26,788 bases of DNA. Origin: Gryganskiella cystojenkinii. Lineage: Eukaryota > Mortierellomycota > Mortierellomycetes > Mortierellales > Mortierellaceae. Within the stretch, counting starts at the first letter, position 1, and every line of letters begins with the position of its first letter. A model generated the notes under the pieces. The model was not told the DNA's origin, searched no databases, and was given only the letters and a program-made list of their open reading frames with translations. The stretch is taken from contig JAAAIG010000424.1 in assembly GCA_015852425.1 (NCBI GenBank), positions 5,302 through 32,089 on the forward strand, in the 5' to 3' direction. The translations under genes were made by a program, and so were the position numbers. Shown here in pieces: positions 11,001 to 20,894 of this stretch.

Positions 11001-11933
11001 CGCAAACGAGGACGCAATCTTGGCTCGGCTCTCCGCGATTGCATCCACCAAAGCCAATCTCCGATCCAGCACAGTCAGGTATCCGCGTTCCTCTGCTTGC
11101 GAGGAAAAGGCGGTCGTCAAGTCCATCCTTAGAACTTGTCGGATATCCTGCAAAACCTGCTGTCTTTGAAGTTCCTGCTTCTCGATTTGTCGTTCAAGGC
11201 GTGTTGATCGAAAGATCTGGGAGGAGGACGATAGCTCTCTCAGCATTTCTAGTCGAGTTTTGTGAAAGAGTTGTACCAGTTGTCGGAGAAGCATGAACGT
11301 GTCCTGACGGGCGCGAGGGGCAGCATGTTTGGGATTCGAGGTTGAGAACACGCCCCGACCTCGGAGTACCTGATAGTTTCTGAAAGCGAGTGGAAGGTCT
11401 CGTTCCTGTAGAGCCTTATAGAGCTCTCCCATTTGGTTTGTCACCGGTGTTGGACGGGTGCGTGAAGGTTTTGTTCCGGATGAGCTAAGACGTGATCTGA
11501 GAATGTTGGTCTTTGGTGATGAAGTTTGACGTTGTTGGTGATGGCTGTGGTTTTGCTTCCCGGTGGTATTGGACATAGCGGTCGCTGCTTGGCTGTGTGA
11601 TCGCCGCAGTTGCCGTTGTTGTGTTGGTGGTGCCGTGGACTGACAGTTTCCTGCATGTCCAAGGCTACCTCTGGTATATAATATTGATCCTGTACTTGGT
11701 TGAGATATCCGAAGGGGTCGATGGTGCGGAGGTTGGTGGTGATGGTATGAACGGACAAACGCGCGCTGAAAACAGAGTTGCCAAAAGTCGATGCTGCTGC
11801 CGCTGTTTCTGCCCTTGTTAAAAGAATCACCGGGTATTGACGATTGGACCGAATGGATCTGATTCGTCAGGGCCGGGGCATTTCTCCGAGAAACTGATCC
11901 GACCAGAGCCCGAGGGATCATGGTCGACCTCAT
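8036..11933 (-). CDS. Large PPR-like protein, probably mitochondrial RNA factor, two exons
   Basis: Exons are 11933-10701 and 10612-8036, with an 88-nt intron (10613-10700, GTAAGT...TTAG) in phase 0. The product has about 1269 residues. The N-terminus (MRSTMIPRALVGSVSRRNAP) is Arg/Ser-rich without acidic residues, like a mitochondrial presequence; an ATG four codons later (11921) is equally possible. After a basic, low-complexity Gln/His/Ser stretch, helical-hairpin segments typical of fungal PPR proteins appear at about 412-530, 719-785, 880-910 and 1080-1110, e.g. NAITYRIMLDACAEQ and ALWEQMEKDKIP. These are degenerate and separated by long disordered, acidic or Ser-rich linkers. PPR proteins bind organellar RNA; the target cannot be read here. 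The C-terminus is strongly acidic (poly-Asp/Glu) and ends GRFWK. Confidence 0.82.
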
Positions 11934-12511
11934 GTCTAATTCTCCTGTTTTGCGGATCCCTGGCTGATCAAGATGGGCAACTTGTAGGTGACAGACGAAA
12001 TGGGAGAGGGTCTCGTCTTGGAGTCCTGATTGTTGCAGTCCGAGCAGATGTCCGAGTGGGGGTGGGTGATGGGGGGGAAGTGATCTCTCTCTGAAAAGGA
12101 CAAGGCGGCCCTTCTCCAGGCACAAAAGCGTGGCCGGTGGCTTAGCTCGTCGATTTTCTTTTTTGCTTCACACAAAACCTCGTTTTTCTCGCATCAATCA
12201 CATGCGTTTGAGTTCAAACATCTCTTTGCGCTTCTTTCATCACCCACGTTCGCATAATCCAAATTACACTATTTACAATATCCGTTGTCCTTAATTACCG
12301 ACTTTCTACTCTTCTTCTACCCTCTGCTTATTTCTTATACCCTAACTACCGCCGTCACCGCCACGGAAACGAAACGAGACCAAAAACCCCTTCAACAAAA
12401 CAAGAAGCGCGTTTTCTTTCGCATAAGCAACATATCCCAACATTCTCTTTTCCTTTAGTCGCAGCAACCAGTCTTTTTACATTCACCATCACAATCACAT
12501 CCTCAATACCA
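11934..12511. promoter_or_regulatory. Shared divergent promoter of the PPR gene and SPC24
   Basis: 578 bases separate the two start codons. The plus strand is C/T-rich and low in G from about 12180, as expected of the SPC24 leader. The minus-strand frame of the PPR gene stays open upstream of the chosen start to 12125, but that stretch looks untranslated (His/Pro-rich, no presequence). No clear TATA box on either side. Confidence 0.5.
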
Positions 12512-13833
12512 ATGGAAGAAATGTCAATTCATAGTGAATCAGCAGCACCTACAGCACCAGCTGTGCCCTCAACACTGACACATTCACTCGAACAAACAGC
12601 AACAACAACAGCCACAACAACGCCTGCCCCCCCAGAAGACCTCTCCACCTTGATCGCCGATATCGGGTCACAGTTCCAAAGAGCAGGTCCAGATCTCCAA
12701 AATATCCAAGAGAGTATCCATGAGGTGCGCGAGACGGAAAAGATGCGACAAGAGATGCTCCGCGACGCTCGCGTCTTGCTTCACAGTAAGGAGAGGGGGG
12801 GAAACATCTTTTTACACGCGAAAAATCATGAAACTCGTCTCATAAGTGATCAAACACCTCATCAGCAGCATAACTGCAGAAAAAGAAAGAAAAAAAAAAC
12901 TTGTGCACTCTCTAACTTTCTCTGTCCCCTCTTTTCTTTGCTAGAACTCTCACGGGCACTGCAACTGTCGAAATCCAAGGGATCAAGAGAACATGTCGAT
13001 CCCGAGAGTGTCGACCACGATAACAAGATCGTCGAGATGGACAAGCGCAAGTTTGCGATCGCAAAGGATGTTCAAAATATGGATCAAGAGATCGCGTCGT
13101 TGCAGGCTGAGGTCCAAGAGTTGAGGATGCAGAGTCTGGAACTGGATTCAAACTACAGTCAAACAGCCACAACAACGACGACAAACGGTGGTGGAGCAAA
13201 CAATACAGGCTCGAGAGATGAGATGGATGAAGGCGGCTCATCATCAACAGCAGCAGCAGCATCTTCATCGGCAACAGATTCCCGTCAAAGACGGCGCGTC
13301 TCCCGAAACGAGATGTCAGAGATGGATGAAGAGATGCTGACCGAGGAGGACGAGATCCTGAGTGATAGAGCCCATGCCATGGCTGTGTAAGTCTTTATGC
13401 GCGTAGCATGTTATGCTGTTTCGGAGATATGGGAAAGATGGTTTTAACGACTGCGAACAGGCGTTGTTTATATGTTGACTAACAACCACTGCGTTATTGC
13501 TCATTGTTAAATCATGATAGTCTTCGATTGCAAATCTACAGGAGTTTGGGGATCGAAATGCTGGAGAACGATCTTGGCGCGTATACCAAAGCCCGTGTCC
13601 GTAAGTGGAGTTTTCTTGAAACTATATGCGCTACTCCTGGCACCTTTTTTTTCTATTTTCTGTGCTATTGCGAATGACTCTTGGCGTGCATAATGACTAA
13701 GAGCTAACCTTTTTATACTTGTCTTGTACCGAAAATAGGCTCCCTTGACAAGAACGAGGTCCATCTCGTCCAGTTTGACGACAAACTCTCGCCCTTCTAT
13801 CAGACGAATCTCATCTGGGAGTTTGCCTCATAA
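12512..13833 (+). CDS. SPC24: Kinetochore protein Spc24 (NDC80 complex), four exons
   Basis: Spc24 pairs with Spc25 at the inner end of the NDC80 complex, linking spindle microtubules to the kinetochore. Exons are 12512-12785, 12945-13386, 13521-13600 and 13739-13833; introns are 159, 134 and 138 nt. All junctions keep frame and give 296 residues. Residues about 42-160 form heptad-rich coiled coil (RETEKMRQEML, MDQEIASLQAEVQEL). Residues 239-296 match the Spc24 globular RWD-like end: LRLQIYRSLGIE, then VHLVQFDDKLSPFY and a terminal IWEF. The family is usually about 200 residues; the excess is a disordered Ser/Thr/Ala-rich and acidic stretch (about 163-235) between coil and globular domain. 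The first intron is a multiple of three without stops, so a naive gene model would translate it. Confidence 0.93.
12786..12944 (+). other. In-frame, stop-free first intron of SPC24
   Basis: 159 nt bounded by GTAAGG and TTTGCTAG with a pyrimidine tract before the acceptor. Read through, it would add 53 residues of Lys/Cys/His-rich sequence in the middle of a coiled coil; removed, the coil continues (VLLHK then LSRALQLSK). Confidence 0.8.
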
Positions 13834-14220
13834 AACGAAAACCAGAAAAAAACAATTGCAAGAGGATTCTCAAGAGGACAACAACAACAACCCCCCGAAA
13901 AGCTGCAAACGAACAAAAAAAAGAGTGAAAAAGCGATTGACAGGATATACCAGAAAGAAAAGAACATGCTCCTTCTTATACGCATGGATTTCAACGCTTC
14001 TCCCTCTATTTTCAATCGCACCAAGAGCATTTCAATCGTTTATACCCTCCAAAAAGCAGAGGAATAAACAAAGCAACTAAGCGTATGAGGCATCATCAAT
14101 CCCCGTCAACCGAACTCACTCGTCCCGTGGCCTTAAAATATCAAGAGGCCGTTAATAAGCAGCAGAAAAAAACTTTTGAGCCAACAAAAATGTGATTGGT
14201 CAACGATCAAGAGAAATTAA
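13834..14220. other. 3' region of SPC24 and intergenic DNA
   Basis: A/C-rich on the plus strand just after the SPC24 stop, with Lys/Arg-rich shadow frames. No gene, RNA or repeat is recognised. Confidence 0.5.
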
Positions 14221-14451
14221 CTACTTCAAAGAGGGTTTATAGTCTGGAGGATGTTCACGACCATGGAAATGCGCCAAGGTACTCAGTCCAAGCGACTTGC
14301 CTGACCCGCGGGGTTGAAAAAAGATAAGAGCAGACCCAACGATGGACTCTAGAGCCATGATGAAGGCGGTCTTGTCAAAGTAACACAAGTCAGCGCTCTG
14401 GCGTAGGCTCTTGAAGTCCTTGACACAGCGAGGCCCGGAGAGTGTGCGGAG
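14221..14451 (-). pseudogene. Fragment of an AAA-ATPase-like (PD-(D/E)XK-associated) protein
   Basis: One minus-strand frame encodes KDFKSLRQSADLCYFDKTAF, then about 15 residues on QPRGSGKSLGLSTL, then FHGREHPPDYKPSLK and a stop. This order (YFDKT, a P-loop normally written RPRRFGKS, then FHG) is the N-terminus of the AAA-ATPase-like family (Pfam AAA-ATPase_like), which is often followed by a PD-(D/E)XK nuclease domain and is highly multiplied in some early-diverging fungi. The rest of the protein is absent: the frame ends at the TAG at 14221-14223 and no continuation is visible towards SPC24. The P-loop reads GSGKS instead of the family's RRFGKS. Interpreted as a truncated relic; a short expressed remnant is not excluded. 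Confidence 0.65.
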
Positions 14452-14918
14452 TCCTTACGTCGAAGTAATCCTGCAGACGATATCATTATGCGAATATGTA
14501 AATGGAGCAGAGAGTGCACGAGTGTTGACGAATGGCAGCAGTCAAGGTTTTCATACCTACGTCATTGACAGTTTTTTTTTCTTGACAGACTTGCTGCGCA
14601 TGGGCCACCGTCTCAATACCCCCACAGATTGTCGATAATGAGACGAGTCTGTTGTTCGATGTCCTATTCACTCGAACTGTATTTTTTTTTTTTTTGGATC
14701 CGTTTTTTTTTATTTTATATTTTTAAGGCGTTAACTAGCTAGTTTTACGTTTTTGAAAATTGATTTTTTGTTAAAGAAGTGGAGGCGAGGGTGGTCCTCG
14801 AAGGGGTCGCTGGTTTTGGAAAATGGACGCAAGACGTCCTACATCGTCTTTGTAACCCGTAAGGTAAGGGCCAGCCTTTGCCTTTTTGACTACAAGTTAT
14901 CGCGTTGTTGTATTTTTT
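14452..14918. other. Intergenic DNA between the ATPase relic and the 503-aa secreted protein gene
   Basis: Contains homopolymer T runs at about 14571-14580, 14682-14695 and 14704-14710. A 61-codon minus-strand frame (14486-14671) could be more of the ATPase relic's upstream sequence, but I cannot align it to anything. The part nearest 14919 should hold the 3' untranslated region of the minus-strand gene. Confidence 0.45.
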
Positions 14919-16742
14919 CTACTCTTTGTGCAGTCTTCTCTTGCCAGGCGCGGGCAGATTGATCTGGATTGCGGTCGCAATGCCATTGACCGCTGTCGTT
15001 GTGATCGCGGACGGTTTATTCAACGTCTTGTCACATCCCAAGTTGGTCCACGAAGCCGCGTAGCGCTGACCCATGAACGTAAGCAGGTTGTTGGCGACGT
15101 CAGGCATGGGCGAAGGGCCATTTTGGATAAGCTTCTGGATACGCTGGATATAGGCGGGACCAATCATGCCCAAGTTGGTGCAGTAGGCCAAGGTCGTCGC
15201 CTGGTTCAAGGAGGTGAGCACTGTCTGATCAACACCCAGGCGGTAAGCATTCAACTTGGCCAAGGAGGGCTGGTTGTTGGATAAAACCATGGGGTCCGCC
15301 GCAGGAACCTCGGCTACAGGTGCGGCCTGCTGTGTGGCATGGAGCTCGTTCAGGGCCAGAGAGCCGAGCATGACGCCGGCTTCCATGAGCGAAGGAGCTT
15401 TGAAGGGCTTGCATCCAATAGCCTACGTTAATGAAGATCAACAAAGAAAAAATTAGACCCTTGTGTTAATGAGCCAGCACATGAGCACAATATAAAGCAA
15501 GACGATGTGTGCTATCAAGGTTTAGAGTTGGACGTACGGGATCGATAAAATCGGCGACGAGAGCATTGTCAGAGCCGTTGGAGATCTCTTTGACCTGGCC
15601 GAGAGTTTTGCGGTTGGCCGCGGTGGTCTGTGCAAACGTTGTGCCCTTCATGAGATAGGTCGTGATAACATTGTCACTCTGGTCTTGATCGATAATACCA
15701 AAGGATCGGGTCGTGGGGCAGGCTTTGCCTAGGACGTCATTGCCAAGTGGAGGAATGACAACGCCTTTGGCAGCTTTGACGGCCGCGAAAAAGTTTTGGG
15801 CATTGCAGAACGCGACCTGGCCAAAGACGTCCTGGTTCGACAGTCCGTTGACGCAGGTTCCGATGTCGCCCTTGAGCGTGATCGAGTTACTGTTGGCTCC
15901 GAACCAGATACCGACGATGGCGTTCTTGGGAAGAATAGGGAGCACAGGCTTGATTGCGGGCACGGTGCCTGAACGTCATGTTGAAAGTATAAGAGAAGGT
16001 TGTTAGGGTACTGAGATTGTTTACTTCGAATATTAACTTCCGAGTGTACAGGTCGCTGTTTTTTTTATGTCTGTCTGCCCTGGACGCATCAAACGCGGAT
16101 GTGCCTCATTACAGAGTCACTCTAGTGGTCCGATGAGAGTCTTCTGTGCTTTTTCAAGACTTTACCTTGGTTGATGACTAGGGGATGGTAGACAGAGAAC
16201 GTGCTGGTGGCGGGATCAAAGACCGTGGCCTCGACAAAGACCTGCTGCGCCGGGTTGGTCTGGTCGCAGCCGCCAGTCATGAGGATATACGGTGTAGCCA
16301 GGCCGTTGGCAGTCAGAGGCTGCGCAGGAACCGTTAGTGTGCAGGCACCGGCGTTTGAGGGAACAACTGGAATCGTCGGTGTGCTGGCAGCCGGACTGGT
16401 TGTAGCAGTCGAAGGCTGTGCTGGAATCGTCGAGGTGCTGCCCCTGTGTTTTTGGGTGGTCGAAGGCTGCGCTGGAATCGTCGACGCGCTGGCACCCATC
16501 CTGGTTGTGGCAGTCGAGGGCTGTGCTGGAATCGCCGAGGTTCTGCCCCTGTGTTTGCGGGTGGCAGTCGTAGGATGCGCTGGAGCCGGCATTGTGCAAG
16601 GACCGGGGTTGGCGGCAGTTGTATTATGCGCTGGAACCATCGGTGTTCTGGCCCTGTGATGGTCGGCAGCGGCTGCATTGCCCTGAACAAGGGAGGCAAT
16701 GGCCGTGAGGGAGAGAATGAGAGCAGGCACAAGCTTTACCAT
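14919..16742 (-). CDS. Secreted protein of unknown function with tandem Pro/Thr/Ser repeats, three exons
   Basis: Exons are 16742-16166, 15968-15538 and 15422-14919; introns are 197 and 115 nt, with frame-keeping junctions, giving 503 residues. A signal peptide (about 1-21, MVKLVPALILSLTAIASLVQ) opens the protein. Residues about 45-130 hold four or five imperfect 18-residue repeats with core T-x-x-IPAQPSTATT, an O-glycosylation-like linker. The remainder is a cysteine-containing domain with conserved-looking blocks CPTTRSFGIIDQDQSDNV, ISNGSDNAL and AIGCKPFKAP, the last created exactly at the second splice junction. I associate these blocks with an uncharacterised secreted family of Mortierella-like fungi but cannot name a domain or activity. 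A TATAAAAG box lies 117 nt upstream of the ATG. Confidence 0.85.
16330..16615 (-). repeat. Imperfect 54-base tandem repeat inside the secreted protein gene
   Basis: Successive copies encode variants of an 18-residue unit such as HRGSTSTIPAQPSTATT. Copies differ by substitutions and a small deletion, so the array is old rather than a fresh expansion. Confidence 0.75.
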
Positions 16743-18584
16743 CGTAAGTTAGTGGAGTTGATTGTAATGAGCGAGGGTGCTGTGAGAGTAGGGAAAGAGA
16801 GAATAACAGTGAATGATGAGGGGAAAGAAGAGATCCTCGGAGATGGGCTGCCTTTTATATCAAGCGATCGCAGGGACCGGCGGGCTGAGAGCCTCCCCTG
16901 ACCTTCTGCTCATTGTTTGCTTTCGCACTTCCCGCATGCAATATCCAACTATACCGTAGAGAAGGCGCTAGGGTGTCAATGAACGCAACAGAGGCGCAGA
17001 ACAAATCACTCTGGTGCCAATTTGGTAGTAATAAAAGGTGGAGATGAGGAACAGACAAATTAATAAACAATGTCCACGGATCTGATCCGTACCGCGCGAC
17101 GTGTACCAAAAACTAGAGAACCCGCGATCGAAAACCGCAGCATAGAGTTTTATACACTGTACACTGTATGACATAAAATGTTTCTTTTCCTCCTAATTCT
17201 CCTTTTTACTTAGTGGTACGTTCTAGACTACGCCTCTGTTCCTGAAAATCTCCACAGAAAGACCCTCCTGCCTCGCCAAGTATTGTACTATTTCCATATT
17301 CACCTCGAAGCCCTTTCATATTTTGGGAAGTAACACAGATACAAGGTATACGGAAGGGGAACACCAAATGCCCAGCATTGCTTGGGACAGGTTTAAAAAA
17401 CAAACAACTAGAGTACTGAACACGTACTTTCATGATCGTGTAGTAATGCATATTTATTATTTTTTTGGTCGGAAAGCCTAATTCCATGGGAATCGAGGAT
17501 TCGCACCGACGCCACGCAGTTGCGGACCTCGAAGGTGAATTCTCCTTTCTTCAGTGAGGTCCCTGAAACTTAATTCGAGTCAACGAACAAAGCACAATTG
17601 CCCTCCCCCATTTCAGAAAAGGCTCACATAGGACAGCGGCTGATACTACTCTAATATAAATTCCGAAACGAAAAGAAAAAAAACTAGGACGGTTGTTTGT
17701 ATTCTATGAGCTTTCGGCCAACAAGCAATCTCCGTCTGTCCACCTGTTCTTGTTTTTGCTATTAAAGCTAGGCCATGTTCGCTACTCGCAGCCTTTTTCT
17801 CTCTGAAAGATCTGTGAGGCCGAACAATACGAGAGGAGCTACTGGTGACTCCATCCAAGTCATGCTTGGGATTGACAACATGTCTCTGACCAGATCAATT
17901 AAAGGCCACTAATTGCTTGGATGGAGCCATTTGTTGCTGCTTTGCTTATTGTCAGCAACACTATCAAAGGTCAGTGGACATTTTTCATTCCTCCGAAGTC
18001 AGGTGAACATTTATATAGCAAACATACATCCGCAACATGACACGAAACGGTGCTAATTAATAATGTTGATGATTTCCGAGCACGTTTTTTGTTACGCGCC
18101 TTTCCTCCCCACAGTAACTGTCGTGAATGGAACCGGTCCAAACTTTTGTGGCCGGTTAAAGTTGAAGAAGGAGAACTATCGTCATGGTTGCGATCAAGTT
18201 GTGACAAACTTAACCAAAGAAAGAGTTAGCTACGGGTGTTGTCAATTTCAATTTTTCAATTTGGAGAGAGCTAAAGATTGCCCCGTCCACCGAATCTTAT
18301 TCAGTTCCCCTGATCTTGCGGTTTCCCCTTATCTTTTGCGCTACCCCTTGAAATTTATATTTGACGAGCGCGAGTCCTACACAAAACAAAGTCAAGATCT
18401 CAACTTCGAGTCCTAAAGAGAAGAGACCATGGGAGTCGTGGAAGGAGGATGTTGGTGTGAATGTTTGGAGGAGAGGAAGGGGTATGATTGATTGAAATAG
18501 AGGATGAGGTAATGATTTGATTGAAAGGACGAGGTAATAATGAATGTGGGTGAATCAACTCTCTTTTTTTTCAGAAAGGCATTC
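16743..18584. other. Intergenic region upstream of the 503-aa secreted protein gene
   Basis: Apart from the TATA box near 16855, no gene is supported. An 11-base perfect inverted repeat (CTCCATCCAAG at 17849-17859 and CTTGGATGGAG at 17916-17926) could form a stem with a 56-base loop. A 117-codon plus-strand frame at 18063-18416 has mixed composition but no recognisable motif, signal peptide or promoter, and is left out. A tRNA-like patch near 17480-17540 does not fold as a tRNA. Confidence 0.45.
16852..16859 (-). promoter_or_regulatory. TATA box of the 503-aa secreted protein gene
   Basis: TATAAAAG on the minus strand, 117 nt upstream of the ATG at 16742, followed by a pyrimidine-rich leader. 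Confidence 0.7.
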
Positions 18585-18656
18585 TGTCATGAACCAGGAC
18601 TATGGCTAGGCAGGACGACCTTTCCAAGTCTGGACGAGGGTGGAGGGTACAAGGGG
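18585..18656 (+). repeat. LTR-like dispersed repeat, copy 1
   Basis: Begins TGTCATGAACCAGGACTATG and ends near TGGAGGGTACAAGGGG. About 75% of positions match copy 2 at 22977-23049 over 72 bases. A TGT start and dispersed copies fit the end of a long terminal repeat. No element body is visible beside this copy, so it may be a solo or partial LTR. Confidence 0.65.
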
Positions 18657-19546
18657 AGTATGTGTGTGTAAGGAGGGGAACAGGGGTCGCTTTCCACCGG
18701 AGGCAGTTTAGTTAGCTTGCTGTTTGAGAAGCTTGTGGTGCGCATTTTAGGCCAACTGCAGTCGCGATTGGTGTGACTGAAAATGCCTCTGTTGCGATAA
18801 ATGCAGAAGTGAATCGATAATTTTTTCTGCGCATAGAAAGGAATCTAGTAAGTGACCTAAAGATACAAGCCGTTGTGGTGTAGTATCTGCGATATCCGTC
18901 GTTTGCCCTTTTTTACAAGTCACGTTTTCGACCTCTTCCATCTCAACTCCTCCCCGTTGATATATTTTTCGCCTCTGAACCTCGTTTTCACTGTCGAGAG
19001 AAGGAGCACTTCCAGCTATCAGTCTCGCGACCGTATGCTTCTGTCTTTATCCATGGCCATTATACTTGCCTTTTCGTTCCAGCTTCCCTCCGCTCATCAA
19101 TCCAACGCGCGCTCTGTTGACCCCGAGAGGGAGCATAAGAGATATCTACTTTCCCTCTCCTTTTATGATCACACTGTTGCGGGCTCCAGTTGAACCTGTT
19201 CGAAAAGCCCCCTTTTTGAGTCTCTTTTTGTCCCCGTTGGCTGTCCTCTGAACCCGGTATATGGCCTACTTACCACTTTTCCAGGATAACCACGCCTCTC
19301 GCATATCCCCCTTGTGCCAAGCGCCTGTCCGCGGTCTTCTACACGACACCGTCAATAATCGTTGATCTGTTTGATACCTTTCCACAGCGAGCAAGGACGT
19401 CAATTTCCGATTTTTTTTGTTTTGTTGTTGTTGTTGTTGTTTTTTGGGGGTTTTTTTTATGTATTATGAAAGGGAAGGTTATCTAATGCTATGAAAAGTA
19501 ATAAGGGTATGCATTTCACGACAGTCTAATCGTAAATTAATTTTCT
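18657..19546. other. Intergenic region with C/T-rich plus strand
   Basis: The plus strand is C/T-rich from about 18900 to 19400, as in a promoter leader, but no following plus-strand gene is seen. A 52-codon frame at 19035-19193 would start with a hydrophobic leader and contain a Lys-Arg pair; it is treated as a hypothesis only. A TTG microsatellite lies at 19420-19440. The right end carries the 3' region of the minus-strand gene ending at 19547. Confidence 0.4.
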
Positions 19547-20347
19547 TTACTTGGCAATCATGGGGTAGATGCAAGCGTTCTTGCCCTTGTAGACACCATC
19601 CTCAACAAAGATGTCACGGTGCTTGAAACCCAAGGTGATATGGGGCAAGAAGTTAGCGGCATAAAACAAGGCGGGGTTACCACCCTTCTTGACGTACAAA
19701 TCCGAAACCTCCTGACGGTAAGCAACAACATCCTGGTAGTTCTTGAGGATAATCTGAAGAGACTGCTGGTAAACGTTATCGGGCTTGGAAACAACCTGGA
19801 CACGACCCAAGCACTCAATCTCAAACTTGGCCTTCTGGAGGGGGCGCTTGGGGTTGGTGGCAATGGCGTTCAACTCCTCGATGGTGACACCGGCAGGGTG
19901 CAAGATGTTGTCGAACTCTGGAGGCTGAATGACGGTGATGTGGGACTCGCCACGGGACAAGAGGGCGGTGTGGTTGTTGAAGGAGGCGGTCGAGTTGACA
20001 ATGTCAAAGATGGGCTTGACGTACTTGAAGTCAACGGTCAATCCGACCCAGTTGGTGAACAAGGCGGTTCCCTGGTATGAAAAACGAAAAGATTACAAGA
20101 TTTGAAGACAACGTTAGTGTGTTACAAGTAATTATAAAAAAATGAATGAATGATCACAGTTGAGGAATTCAAAATAAGAAATTACGTTATGGGGCTGGAA
20201 GGGGATCTTGCCAGTGTTGAAGACCTTCTTGTTGATGACGATGGGCTTCTGGTGGTGATGGTTAGGCTTCTTGTCCTGAGGAGCAGCGGCCAAGACGGAG
20301 GTGGCAACAAAGGCCAAGGTGGCAATCAAGGAGGAGGCGATACGCAT
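19547..20347 (-). CDS. Secreted 2H-phosphoesterase-like protein, two exons
   Basis: Exons are 20347-20186 and 20071-19547, with a 114-nt intron (20072-20185, GTAATT...TACCAG) in phase 0, giving 228 residues. A signal peptide (MRIASSLIATLAFVATSVLA, cleavage about 20-22) precedes a His/Lys-rich stretch. The rest carries two His-x-Thr motifs exactly 100 residues apart, in SHITVIQP (His98, Thr100) and PHITLGF (His198, Thr200). That is the hallmark of the 2H phosphoesterase fold (ligT/CPDase, AKAP7 and Swiss-army-knife RNA repair groups), where the two histidines attack 2',3'-cyclic or 2'-5' phosphodiester bonds. Substrate is unknown; secretion suggests extracellular RNA or nucleotides. The ATG was chosen because it opens the signal peptide. 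A TATA box lies 103 nt upstream. Confidence 0.85.
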
Positions 20348-20894
20348 GGTTGGTGATGGGAAAATGAAAAGAGGTGGTTGGATGTGGGTGAAAGAAAACG
20401 TGCACAAGGGAGAAAAGAAGAAAAGAAAGTGGAAAGAGAATCGCTTTATACCTTTCGAAACTTGACCGTCTCAGATACTACCCTGAAGGTACTCGCCACG
20501 AACCTTTTCTTTTTGAGGGGTACCTTGCCCTGAATCCGCTCCTTATTGGCGCGCATGTGCCAACGTCGTTCTCCCATGCGTGCGTGGTTTTTCATTCTCC
20601 CTCTTGATCGAAAGTCCCTCTGCTTCCCCCTTTTCCTCTATCTGAAGTCCGTTACTGGCAAAGAGCCCTCATTTTTTTTCTCTCTCTTTCTTGTCCCTTC
20701 CTTAATTTACGGTGCTCACATCAACGGTTCTTTGTGAGAAGGACACACAAGAACGCTTTGGTATCAGCGAATAGCGCTAGGGAAACAAACGGTCGATTGG
20801 CTGAACTTGGACTGTGAGCAAAGTGAAAACTTGAAAGGGTTGCTTTGTGCAACTTTGTTCATCGGCGAAAGTAGGGGGACTAGACCTTTGGAGC
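20348..20894. other. Promoter of the 2H-like gene and adjoining intergenic DNA
   Basis: Minus-strand TATAAAG at 20444-20450 and a C/T-rich leader serve the gene starting at 20347. Beyond that, the plus strand is C/T-rich around 20590-20700 without a supported gene. Confidence 0.45.
20444..20450 (-). promoter_or_regulatory. TATA box of the 2H-like secreted protein gene
   Basis: TATAAAG on the minus strand, 103 nt upstream of the ATG, followed by a C/T-rich leader. Confidence 0.7.

Noticed and set aside
17206..17487. 93-codon minus-strand frame
   Set aside because: No motif, no promoter and no splice signals; treated as chance.
17480..17560. tRNA-like patch (GGATTCGCACC and surrounding pairs)
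   Set aside because: The T-loop does not fit consensus and no acceptor or anticodon stems can be drawn.
18063..18416. 117-codon plus-strand frame
   Set aside because: No recognisable domain, no signal peptide, no promoter-like upstream sequence; length is within chance for this composition.
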